From Oscillospiraceae bacterium (GTDB lineage: Bacteria; Bacillota; Clostridia; Oscillospirales; Oscillospiraceae), in contig JAEETR010000184.1 in NCBI GenBank assembly GCA_016286595.1, positions 1 to 16,519 on the forward strand: DNA of 16,519 bases. Direction: 5' to 3'. How positions within the stretch are numbered: the stretch's first letter is position 1; every line of letters begins with the position of its first letter. A program made the translations under genes and the position numbers. This document shows, one piece after another, positions 5,149-12,724 of this stretch. The notes under the pieces were generated by a model. That model saw only the letters and a program-made list of their open reading frames with translations. It ran no database searches and was not told the DNA's origin.

Positions 5149-7731
5149 ATGAACGCTGAAAAATATACGCAGAAGACCGTGGAGGCGCTGAACACCGCCA
5201 ATTCCATGGCGCAGGAGAACTCCAACCAGTACATCACGCCCGAGCACCTTCTGTACGCACTCATCGACCAGGACGGCGGGCTCGTTTCCTCCATCTTCAC
5301 GAAGATGGGCGTCGACTCTGACGGGGTGCTCTCGGAGCTGGATTCCGCCATTTCCGCCCTGCCGAAGGTATCCGGAGGCAGCGGTGAGGTGTTCGCGTCT
5401 CCGGAGACGAGCAGGATAGTCACCTTCGCGGAGAAGGTTGCGGAGAAGATGGGTGACGAGTACGTCTCCGTGGAGCATCTGATGCTGGGCATCTTCGCCA
5501 ACGAGACAAGAGCCGTAAAGGATATATTCCGCCGTCATAATATAACGAAGGACGCTTTCGTGTCGGAGCTTGCCCGGGTAAAGACAAGACCCAACACCAC
5601 CGACAACCCGGAGGAGACCTACGACGCGCTGAAAAAGTACGGTACAGACCTGGTGGAACGGGCCCGGGACAACAAGCTGGACCCGGTCATCGGCAGGGAC
5701 ACGGAGATAAGAAACGTCATCCGGATCCTCTCCCGAAAGACGAAGAACAACCCCGTCCTTATCGGCGAGCCCGGCGTAGGCAAGACGGCCATCGCCGAGG
5801 GCCTTGCCCAGAGGATAGTCTCCGGCGACGTGCCCGACAGCCTTAAGGATAAGACCATATTCTCCCTCGACATGGGAGCCCTTATCGCCGGAGCCAAGTA
5901 CCGGGGCGAGTTCGAGGAGCGGCTGAAGGCCGTTCTCGAGGAGATAAAGAGCGCCGAGGGCAGGATACTGCTGTTCATCGACGAGATACACAATATCGTG
6001 GGCGCGGGGAAGACCGAGGGCAGCATGGACGCCGGAAACCTCCTCAAGCCGATGCTGGCAAGGGGAGAGCTCCACTGCATAGGCGCCACCACGCTGGACG
6101 AGTACCGCAAGTACATCGAGAAGGACGCGGCCCTCGAGCGGCGTTTCCAGCCCGTCATGGTGGACGAGCCGGACGTGGAGGACACCATCTCCATCCTCAG
6201 GGGACTGAAGGAGCGTTACGAGATATTCCACGGCGTACGCATCCATGACAACGCCCTGGTGGCCGCCGCGACGCTCTCCGACAGGTACATCTCCGACAGG
6301 TTCCTGCCCGACAAGGCCATAGACCTGGTGGACGAGGCCTGCGCCATGATACGCACGGAGATATCCTCCATGCCCTCTGAGCTGGACGACAAGCGCCGCC
6401 GGATAATGCAGCTGGAGATCGAGGAGATGGCCCTCAAAAAGGAGGACGACCGCCTCTCAAAGGACCGGCTGGAGAAACTCTCGAAGGAGCTGGCGGAGGA
6501 GAAGGAGGAGTTCAACGCCCTCAAATCCAGATGGGAAAACGAGAAGGCCGGAGTCGAGGAGATCAACGACATAAAGACGCAGATCGAGCAGACCAACGCC
6601 GATATCGAGCGGGCCCAGCGCAATTACGAGTACGAGACGGCGGCGCGCCTTAAATACGAGACGCTGCCCAACCTTGAAAAGCGCCTCGCCGAGGCCGAGT
6701 CGAAGGAGAAGGACACCTCCCTCGTCCGGGATACCGTCACCGAGGAGGAGATAGCCGAGATAGTGGCCAAGTGGACCGGCATCCCCGTGGCAAAGCTGAT
6801 GGAAGGCGAGCGGGAGAAGCTGTTGCATCTGGACGAGACGATACACAAGCGCCTCATCGGTCAGGACGAGGCCGTGCAGAAGGTGACGGAGGCCATCCTT
6901 CGCTCCCGAGCCGGTATCTCCGACCCCAACAGACCTATCGGCTCCTTCCTGTTCATGGGACCCACGGGCGTGGGCAAGACGGAGCTGGCAAAATCCCTTG
7001 CCGAGGCGCTCTTTGACGATGAGAGCAATATGGTAAGGATAGATATGACCGAGTACATGGAGAAGTTCTCCGTGTCAAGGCTCATCGGAGCCCCTCCGGG
7101 ATACGTGGGCTACGACGAGGGCGGTCAGCTTACCGAGGCGGTGAGAAGAAAGCCCTATTCCGTGGTGCTCTTCGACGAGGTGGAGAAGGCTCATCCCGAC
7201 GTTTTCAACATCCTCATCCAGATACTTGACGACGGCCGGGTCACCGACTCCCAGGGCAGAACGGTGGATTTCAAGAACACCATCATAATCATGACCTCCA
7301 ACATCGGTTCCCAGGCTCTGCTGGAGGGTATCGACGAGCACGGAGACATATCACAGGCCGCCCGGGACGCGGTGAACGCCCAGCTCAAGCAGGTGTTCCG
7401 CCCCGAGCTGATAAACCGTCTCGACGAGATAATCATGTTCCGGCCTCTTACGAAGAGCGACCTGGACAGCATAATCGAGAACCTTGTCGGCCGTCTGCGG
7501 GGCAGACTTGAGGCACAGTCCCTGAAGCTGGAGATGACTCCCGCGGCAAAGGATCTGGCTGTGGAGCAGGGCTTCGACCCTGTCTACGGCGCAAGACCGC
7601 TCCGCCGGTATCTGCAGAGCAGGGCGGAAACGCTCATCGCAAAGACCATTCTCAAGGGCGAGGTCGGCGCCGGTTCCACGCTGGTGCTGGACGCCGAAAA
7701 CGGCGAGATGGTCTGCCGCGTAAGACCGTAA
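5149..7731 (+). CDS. clpB: ATP-dependent disaggregase ClpB
   Basis: At 860 residues this is full length for ClpB, the cytoplasmic hexameric AAA+ unfoldase that pulls proteins out of aggregates with DnaK. The two Clp_N repeats occupy about residues 1-145. The first ATPase domain has Walker A GEPGVGKT (206-213), pore motif KYRGEFEERLK and Walker B LLFIDE (274-279). A long charged coiled-coil middle domain (about 405-520) distinguishes it from ClpC and ClpA. The second domain has Walker A GPTGVGKT (604-611), pore motif GYVGYDEGG and Walker B VVLFDE (672-677), with the usual C-terminal FDPVYGARPLRRYLQ. There is no ClpP-binding IGF loop, as expected for ClpB. It follows an RHH gene by 19 bases with a modest ribosome site (GGGG near 5138-5141). 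All catalytic motifs are intact. It ends at a strong palindromic terminator. Confidence 0.98.
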   Translation: MNAEKYTQKTVEALNTANSMAQENSNQYITPEHLLYALIDQDGGLVSSIFTKMGVDSDGVLSELDSAISALPKVSGGSGEVFASPETSRIVTFAEKVAEKMGDEYVSVEHLMLGIFANETRAVKDIFRRHNITKDAFVSELARVKTRPNTTDNPEETYDALKKYGTDLVERARDNKLDPVIGRDTEIRNVIRILSRKTKNNPVLIGEPGVGKTAIAEGLAQRIVSGDVPDSLKDKTIFSLDMGALIAGAKYRGEFEERLKAVLEEIKSAEGRILLFIDEIHNIVGAGKTEGSMDAGNLLKPMLARGELHCIGATTLDEYRKYIEKDAALERRFQPVMVDEPDVEDTISILRGLKERYEIFHGVRIHDNALVAAATLSDRYISDRFLPDKAIDLVDEACAMIRTEISSMPSELDDKRRRIMQLEIEEMALKKEDDRLSKDRLEKLSKELAEEKEEFNALKSRWENEKAGVEEINDIKTQIEQTNADIERAQRNYEYETAARLKYETLPNLEKRLAEAESKEKDTSLVRDTVTEEEIAEIVAKWTGIPVAKLMEGEREKLLHLDETIHKRLIGQDEAVQKVTEAILRSRAGISDPNRPIGSFLFMGPTGVGKTELAKSLAEALFDDESNMVRIDMTEYMEKFSVSRLIGAPPGYVGYDEGGQLTEAVRRKPYSVVLFDEVEKAHPDVFNILIQILDDGRVTDSQGRTVDFKNTIIIMTSNIGSQALLEGIDEHGDISQAARDAVNAQLKQVFRPELINRLDEIIMFRPLTKSDLDSIIENLVGRLRGRLEAQSLKLEMTPAAKDLAVEQGFDPVYGARPLRRYLQSRAETLIAKTILKGEVGAGSTLVLDAENGEMVCRVRP

Positions 7732-7748
7732 ACCGTACAAACGCAAAA

Positions 7749-7780
7749 AACCGCTGCGGGATATCCCGCAGCGGTTTTGC
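7749..7780. terminator. Bidirectional terminator between clpB and the alpha-xylosidase gene
   Basis: A perfect 28-bp palindrome (7749-7776) centred on GATATC has six A before the stem and TTTT after it, so each strand sees a GC-rich hairpin followed by a T run. It serves clpB (stop 7731) and the convergent xylosidase gene (stop 7793). Confidence 0.93.
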
Positions 7781-7792
7781 TTTTGCTTATTT

Positions 7793-10042
7793 TCAGCCCA
7801 GCGCGATCTCGGACACTCCGTCGCCGACGTATTCCAGCTTCACGCCCTCCAGGGGACGGTCCGCGGTGACGGTGACCCTGCCGCCCCGGCGGAAAGCATT
7901 TACGGTGACGGGGTTTTCACCCTTCATATCGTATATCTCTATCTGGGACGAGTCGCCGTCGTCAAGCTCAAAGACCTTGAGCGTCAGGCCTTTATGGTAG
8001 TCGTAATCGGGGCGCGTGTCGTCGGCGCCGACGGGCAGTATGGTGCCGGGACGCACCAGCAGCGGCAGCGCAAAGAAGTCGTAGACGCCATCGTAATACC
8101 GCCCGCCCTCGTAGGTCCTGCCGTTGAGGAGGTCGGTCCAGCGGCCCTGCGGTACGTAGAACTGAGCTTTGCCGCCCTCGTCGAACACCGGCGCCACCAG
8201 CAGGCTGCCGCCCAGCATGTACTGCCTGTCGAGGTACGCGCAGGCCGGGTCGTCCATGAATTCCACCACCATTGGCCTCATCACCGGCGTGCCGAACTTA
8301 TGGGCGTACACCGCCTGGGTGTAGATGTAGGGCATGAGGGAGCATTTCAGGTTCACGAAGCGGCGCAGCACGTCGCTGGCCTCATCGTCGAAGTTCCAGG
8401 GCACCCGGTAGGAGCCGGAGCCGTGGAGACGGCTGTGGGAGGACAGAAGGCCGAAGGCGCACCAGCGCTTGTACACGTCCGCCGGGGCCGTATCCTCGAA
8501 GCCGCCGATGTCGTGGCTCCAGAAGCCGAAGCCGCAGGCAGCCAGGGAAAGACCGCCCCGCAGAGTCTCCGCCATGGAGGGGTAGGTGGCGGTGTTGTCG
8601 CCGCCCCAGTGCACGGGCATCTGCTGCCCTCCGGCGTAGGCGGACCGGGCGAATACCACGGCCTCGTTCCTGCCCCGCTTGCGCTCCAGCAGGTCGAAAA
8701 CCACCTTGTTGTACAGCAGCGTGTAGCGGTTGTGCATCTCCAGCGGGTCGCTGCCGTCGTACCACGCTATATCCCGGACTGGTATCCTCTCGCCGAAGTC
8801 TGTCTTAAAGCAGTCGATGCCCATGTCCATGAGCTTTTCAAGATGGCCCTGATACCATTTTACCGCCTCGGGATTGGTAAAGTCCACGATGCCCATGCCG
8901 GACTGCCACAGATCCGTCTGCCAGACGGTGCCGTCGGTCTTTTTAAGGAGATAGCCCTTCTCCGCCGCCTCCGGGAACAGGGAAGAGGCCTGGGCAACGT
9001 AGGAATTAATCCATATGCACAGCTTCAGACCCTTTGCCTTGAGCCTTCTAAGCATTCCCTCGGGGTCGGGGAACATGTTCTTGTCCCATTCGAAGTCTAT
9101 CCAGTGATTGCCTCTCATCCAGAAGCAGTCGAAATGGAAAACGCTCAGCGGTATGTTCCGCTCCGCCATGCCGTCGATGAAGGAGTTGACGGTGTTCTCG
9201 TCGTAATCTGTGGTGAAGGACGTGGACAGCCACAGACCGAAGGACCAGGCGGGGGGCAGGGCGGGCCTGCCGGTGAGCGCGGTGTAGCGCTCAAGTATCT
9301 CGTGACCGTTTCTGCCGTAGATGAAGAAGTACTGCAGGCTCTCGCCCTGGGCGGAGAAGCCCACGCGCTCCACGTCCTCGCTGCACACCTCGAAACTGAC
9401 GTCCGTCAGATCGTTGACGAAAACGCCGTAACCCTTGTTTGACAGATAGAAGGGCACGTTCTTATATGACTGCTCGCTGGAGGTGCCGCCGTCCGCCTGC
9501 CAGATGTCCACCACCTGCCCGTTCTTCACGAAGGGGGTGAACCGCTCGCCCAGACCGTAGATGGACTCGCCCACACCGACGGACAGCTGGCCGCGGGTGT
9601 AGTTGCGGCCGGTGTTGGCGTCGATGAAATAGCCGCAGGCGCGGGGCGCCGCGCTGCTTACCACCCTGCCCTCGGCGATGAAATCCATACGGAAATCCTC
9701 GTCGCCGTACATCTTCAGCGTCAGATCGCCGGAGGTGAAGCAGGCGTTGCGCCCGTCCACGACTGTCTCCGGCGTTACAGGCTCGGTGTACAGCTCAAGG
9801 GGACGGTGACCGGGCACGTCGCCGTAGAAGTGGCGTATCTCAACGCCGATCACGTCGGGCATGGGCGCGGTGACATTTATGGTTATCACGGTTGAGTTGA
9901 GCGTGTCGCCACGGGCCCGCATGGGGGTGGAGGCAACCACGGCCCGCAGACCGTCGGCCGTGGGCGTATACTCGAACAGATCCTTCGCGTAATGGGGGGT
10001 CACACCCTCCTTCATAAGCCAGTAGCCGTTGGAAAATTTCAT
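7793..10042 (-). CDS. yicI: GH31 alpha-xylosidase, YicI type
   Basis: A 749-residue glycoside hydrolase of family 31, closely similar along its length to E. coli YicI (772 residues). It releases alpha-linked xylose from the non-reducing end of isoprimeverose and xyloglucan oligosaccharides with retention. An N-terminal beta domain (to about 250) carries VGVGESIYGLGERFTPFVKN. The catalytic barrel follows, with PPAWSFGLWLSTSFTTDYDE and FHFDCFWM. The nucleophile is Asp415 in KTDFGERIP and the acid/base is Asp482 in HWGGDN, matching YicI Asp416 and Asp482. C-terminal beta domains include LDRQYMLGGSLLVAPVF. There is no signal peptide, so it acts in the cytoplasm on imported oligosaccharides. AAAGGAAA (10060-10053) precedes ATG 10042. 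No transporter or other xyloglucan gene is adjacent, so the natural substrate could be another alpha-xyloside. Confidence 0.93.
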   Translation of the reverse strand: MKFSNGYWLMKEGVTPHYAKDLFEYTPTADGLRAVVASTPMRARGDTLNSTVITINVTAPMPDVIGVEIRHFYGDVPGHRPLELYTEPVTPETVVDGRNACFTSGDLTLKMYGDEDFRMDFIAEGRVVSSAAPRACGYFIDANTGRNYTRGQLSVGVGESIYGLGERFTPFVKNGQVVDIWQADGGTSSEQSYKNVPFYLSNKGYGVFVNDLTDVSFEVCSEDVERVGFSAQGESLQYFFIYGRNGHEILERYTALTGRPALPPAWSFGLWLSTSFTTDYDENTVNSFIDGMAERNIPLSVFHFDCFWMRGNHWIDFEWDKNMFPDPEGMLRRLKAKGLKLCIWINSYVAQASSLFPEAAEKGYLLKKTDGTVWQTDLWQSGMGIVDFTNPEAVKWYQGHLEKLMDMGIDCFKTDFGERIPVRDIAWYDGSDPLEMHNRYTLLYNKVVFDLLERKRGRNEAVVFARSAYAGGQQMPVHWGGDNTATYPSMAETLRGGLSLAACGFGFWSHDIGGFEDTAPADVYKRWCAFGLLSSHSRLHGSGSYRVPWNFDDEASDVLRRFVNLKCSLMPYIYTQAVYAHKFGTPVMRPMVVEFMDDPACAYLDRQYMLGGSLLVAPVFDEGGKAQFYVPQGRWTDLLNGRTYEGGRYYDGVYDFFALPLLVRPGTILPVGADDTRPDYDYHKGLTLKVFELDDGDSSQIEIYDMKGENPVTVNAFRRGGRVTVTADRPLEGVKLEYVGDGVSEIALG

Positions 10043-10086
10043 ATGGCGCGTATTTCCTTTCGACAGAGTATTTTTGCTTATTATCC

Positions 10087-10116
10087 ATCATACTCCATAA
10101 TAAACCGCCCTGTCAA
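10087..10116 (-). promoter_or_regulatory. Promoter of the alpha-xylosidase gene
   Basis: On the minus strand, TTGACA (10116-10111), an 18-bp spacer and TATGAT (10092-10087) match consensus at 11 of 12 positions. The predicted leader is about 40 bases, and no operator palindrome overlaps the core. Confidence 0.82.
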
Positions 10117-10125
10117 CCCAAACGC

Positions 10126-10146
10126 ATTTGTGACAGATGTACAAAT
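10126..10146. repeat. Inverted repeat ATTTGT-N9-ACAAAT in the divergent intergenic region
   Basis: ATTTGT (10126-10131) and ACAAAT (10141-10146) are perfect inverted repeats nine bases apart, starting ten bases upstream of the -35 box of the xylosidase promoter. That position suits an activator. A partial echo (CATTTGCGACTGTGTT, 10185-10200) lies nearer the esterase. The region 10043-10265 otherwise holds only these sites; I cannot assign a confident promoter for the esterase. Confidence 0.45.
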
Positions 10147-10265
10147 TCCGACCGCTCTTTTTATGCCAAAACATCGTTGTAATTCATTTGCGACTGTGTT
10201 AATTTAGAGTCAGACGTATACGGACGAGGGACGCCCTCCGCCCGTGTTATTGAAAGGAGAAAACC

Positions 10266-11822
10266 ATGAACGGCAGAGTTGTCGAGACCTTCGTGTGCAG
10301 CGAGTTTGACCCCGTAGTAAACACCGCCGCGGGACGCATCCGCGGCTACAAGATGAACGATATGTACACCTTCCTGGGCGTGCGCTACGCCACGGCGGAG
10401 CGGTTCAAACAGCCGAAGCCCCTGGAGCCCTGGGACGATATCGTGGATACCCAGGACTTCGGCCTCCAGTGCCCCCAGGTGCCCCCGAGGATACCCTTTG
10501 ACAGCAATCTGGCATTCCCCAAGCGCTATTGGCCTCAGGGCGAGGACTGCCTGACTCTGAACGTGTGGACCACCGAGCTTTCCGAGACGGCGAAGAAGCC
10601 CGTCATGATATGGCTCCACGGCGGCGGCTTCGGCACCGGCTCATATATGGAGCTGGAGTGCTACGACGGCGACAATATGGCCCGCTACGGCGGCGTGGTG
10701 ACCGTGTCGATCAACCACCGGCTGAACATCCTGGGCTACATCGACCTTTCCGACTACGGCCCGGAGTACGAGCTGTCCGGCATCGCCGGCATGGAGGACA
10801 TCGTTGCCGCACTGAAGTGGGTGCGTGACAACATCGCAAAATTCGGCGGCGACCCGGACAACGTGACCATATTCGGCGAGTCCGGCGGCGGCGCCAAGGT
10901 CCGGGCCCTCATGCAGATGGGCTCCGCCGACGGCCTTTATCACCGGGCCATAGTGGAGAGCGGCATCATGCGCGCCGGCGACGTTACCCCGGAGCAGGAG
11001 AAGGCCGCGGCGAAGGAGCGGGCGAAGATCATTGTGGACGCCGCCGGAGGCATAGAGAAACTGACGGCCATGCCCTATTACGGCCTTCTGGGCCTGATGG
11101 AGCAGACCGGCGTCAGTTCCCGTACCTTCAGCCCCGTGCCCTGCACCGGCAGCTACGCGGGCGAGTGGCACAACGCCGGGTTCCGTCCCGAGACGCTGAA
11201 TATCCCCCTCATCGCCGGCAGCACCTTCCAGGAACTGGTGCCCCGTCCGAAGAACATAAACGATAAGAGCGCCCTCACCGAAGAGGAGCGCTACGCGGCC
11301 CTCGTCGCCGCCTACGGTGACGACGCCCCCGCTATAAGAGACGAGTTCAAAAAGGCCTATCCGGAGCTCAATCTCTATTACGCGTCCCTTCTGGACACCA
11401 TGGTGCGCCGTCCCACCAGCGCCTTCTGCGTCGCCCGGGCCGCCGCGGGAGGGGAGAACACCTGGAACTTCATGTTCGCCTTCGAGACCTGGTACAAGGG
11501 CGGGTGGATGTCAACCCACGCCGACGAGCTGGCCTTCATCTTCCATAATACGGAGTATATCGGCGCCATGTACGCCGGCGAGAGCACAAAGAAGATGCAG
11601 GACCTCATATTCAACGCCTGGATCAGCTTCGCCCGCACCGGCGACCCCAACTATGAGGGCATGCCGGAGTGGAAGAGGGTCACTCCCGACGAGCGCAGCT
11701 GCTTCGTGTTCTCCAGCAGCCCCGGCAACCGCGTCGCCTTTGACGAAAAGCTCGTTGAGCTGGTGAGAAAGTATCGCGCGTCGGGCTTCGGCGCGCCCCC
11801 CGTCAGCAAGAAGAACGATTGA
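10266..11822 (+). CDS. Type B carboxylesterase (para-nitrobenzyl esterase-like)
   Basis: A 518-residue alpha/beta hydrolase of the type B carboxylesterase (COesterase) family, which hydrolyses carboxylic esters. Features in order are the N-terminal TAAGRIRGYK and YTFLGVRYA; GEDCLTLNVW; the oxyanion loop HGGGF (118-122); the nucleophile Ser206 in GESGGG; the acid Glu323 in GSTFQEL; and the base His418 in STHADELAFIF. The C-terminal segment IFNAWISFARTGDPN is also family-typical. The triad is complete, so it should be active. No signal peptide is present, which points to the cytoplasm. AAAGGAG (10253-10259) precedes ATG 10266. The gene is divergent from the alpha-xylosidase, with 223 bases between them. 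Removal of acyl groups from imported plant oligosaccharides or aromatic esters is possible but is only inference. It ends at a strong terminator. Confidence 0.93.
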   Translation: MNGRVVETFVCSEFDPVVNTAAGRIRGYKMNDMYTFLGVRYATAERFKQPKPLEPWDDIVDTQDFGLQCPQVPPRIPFDSNLAFPKRYWPQGEDCLTLNVWTTELSETAKKPVMIWLHGGGFGTGSYMELECYDGDNMARYGGVVTVSINHRLNILGYIDLSDYGPEYELSGIAGMEDIVAALKWVRDNIAKFGGDPDNVTIFGESGGGAKVRALMQMGSADGLYHRAIVESGIMRAGDVTPEQEKAAAKERAKIIVDAAGGIEKLTAMPYYGLLGLMEQTGVSSRTFSPVPCTGSYAGEWHNAGFRPETLNIPLIAGSTFQELVPRPKNINDKSALTEEERYAALVAAYGDDAPAIRDEFKKAYPELNLYYASLLDTMVRRPTSAFCVARAAAGGENTWNFMFAFETWYKGGWMSTHADELAFIFHNTEYIGAMYAGESTKKMQDLIFNAWISFARTGDPNYEGMPEWKRVTPDERSCFVFSSSPGNRVAFDEKLVELVRKYRASGFGAPPVSKKND

Positions 11823-11838
11823 TCTGCCGGATATAACA

Positions 11839-11870
11839 GCGGCGGAGGATTATCCTCCGCCGCTTTTTTT
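11839..11870 (+). terminator. Intrinsic terminator after the carboxylesterase
   Basis: GCGGCGGAGGA (11839-11849) pairs with TCCTCCGCCGC (11853-11863) around a 3-base loop, followed by seven T (11864-11870). The T run overlaps the stop codon of the convergent methyltransferase gene (11871-11869). The minus-strand side lacks a good T run, so it mainly serves the esterase. Confidence 0.92.
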
Positions 11871-12621
11871 ATTTCTTCGGTTTTCTGCACCGGAAAAAGA
11901 TGAACTCCGGCTTGTGTACGAGTCCGCCGAAGACGTCCTCATGGGCGCTCATCAATTCCTCCGGCACCGTCGCCTCCCGGCATTCCTCGATGACGAAGCC
12001 CGCGCCGACGATATCGTTTATGAAGGTGGAGAAGGTCCGGTGATACAGCTCGTAGCCGTCCACCACCCAATTTACACGGCGCAGACCCTCCAGGGCGTAG
12101 CTGCGCAGATTGGCATATAGCCGCACCCCGTTTTCGTCCCGGGTATATCTGTCGTAAACGCCGTCCCAGGCGGTGGCCAGGGGGTGGGAGGTGCTGAAGA
12201 CGAGAAAGCCGCCGTCGTTCAGCAGGGCATAAATGTCCCGCATGAGTCTGCCGAGATTTTCGACGTAATCGAAGGCGAGAGAGCTTGTCGCCACGTCGAA
12301 AGTCCCGGCGAGCGTGCCTGCGTCTTCCATCGCAATACGGCGGTATTCGACGTTGTCTGCGGCGTTGTGCTCACGGGCATAGGCCAGCATCTTTTCGGAT
12401 ATGTCGATGCCCAGCACCGAGGCGGCGCCCATGTCGGCGTACTGCCTTGCGTGCTGACCCATGCCGCAGCCCAGGTCGAGAACGGTTTTGCCCCGCAGGT
12501 CCGGCAGCATTTCCGTCATAATAGGCGTTTCCACGCAGTCGTTGAAGTTTATCTCATTGGCCCGAAGCGACTTGAAATTCTCGAAAAACCTCTCGTTGTC
12601 GTATATATTCTGCATGCTCAT
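11869..12621 (-). CDS. Class I SAM-dependent methyltransferase
   Basis: A 250-residue methyltransferase with a Rossmann-like SAM-binding fold. Motif I is VLDLGCGMGQHA (47-58), the acidic ribose contact is Asp73 in GIDISEKML, and FDVATSSLAFDYV, MRDIYALLNDGGFLVFSTSHP and a C-terminal FIFFRCRKP follow. This order matches the Methyltransf_11/25 group, often annotated only as class I methyltransferase; the acceptor is unknown and might be a small molecule. AAAGGAG (12638-12632) is ten bases before ATG 12621, better than for the second ATG at 12615. A 5-bp inverted repeat (CGGGT 12640-12644, ACCCG 12651-12655) sits just upstream of the ribosome site. A terminator at 12681-12710 separates it from fakA, so it should have its own promoter, though I see no convincing one in the 59 bases available. 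Confidence 0.88.
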   Translation of the reverse strand: MSMQNIYDNERFFENFKSLRANEINFNDCVETPIMTEMLPDLRGKTVLDLGCGMGQHARQYADMGAASVLGIDISEKMLAYAREHNAADNVEYRRIAMEDAGTLAGTFDVATSSLAFDYVENLGRLMRDIYALLNDGGFLVFSTSHPLATAWDGVYDRYTRDENGVRLYANLRSYALEGLRRVNWVVDGYELYHRTFSTFINDIVGAGFVIEECREATVPEELMSAHEDVFGGLVHKPEFIFFRCRKPKK

Positions 12622-12680
12622 TGTTTTTCCGCTCCTTTGCGGGTCGTATCACCCGTTTCCTGTGCTTATGGTATAGGAAG

Positions 12681-12710
12681 AAAAGATCCCCGGCGCGGGC
12701 CGGGGATCTT
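12681..12710 (-). terminator. Intrinsic terminator after fakA
   Basis: A 12-bp stem, AAGATCCCCGGC (12683-12694) pairing with GCCGGGGATCTT (12699-12710), has a 4-base loop. On the minus strand the stem ends in TTTT (12684-12681). It lies 15 bases past the fakA stop at 12725. Confidence 0.85.
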
Positions 12711-12724
12711 CGTATACGCGGCGT

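Noticed and set aside
7994..9442. 482-residue plus-strand frame across the GH31 gene
   Set aside because: Antisense shadow of the YicI-type xylosidase; low-complexity Val/Gly/His composition and no ribosome site.
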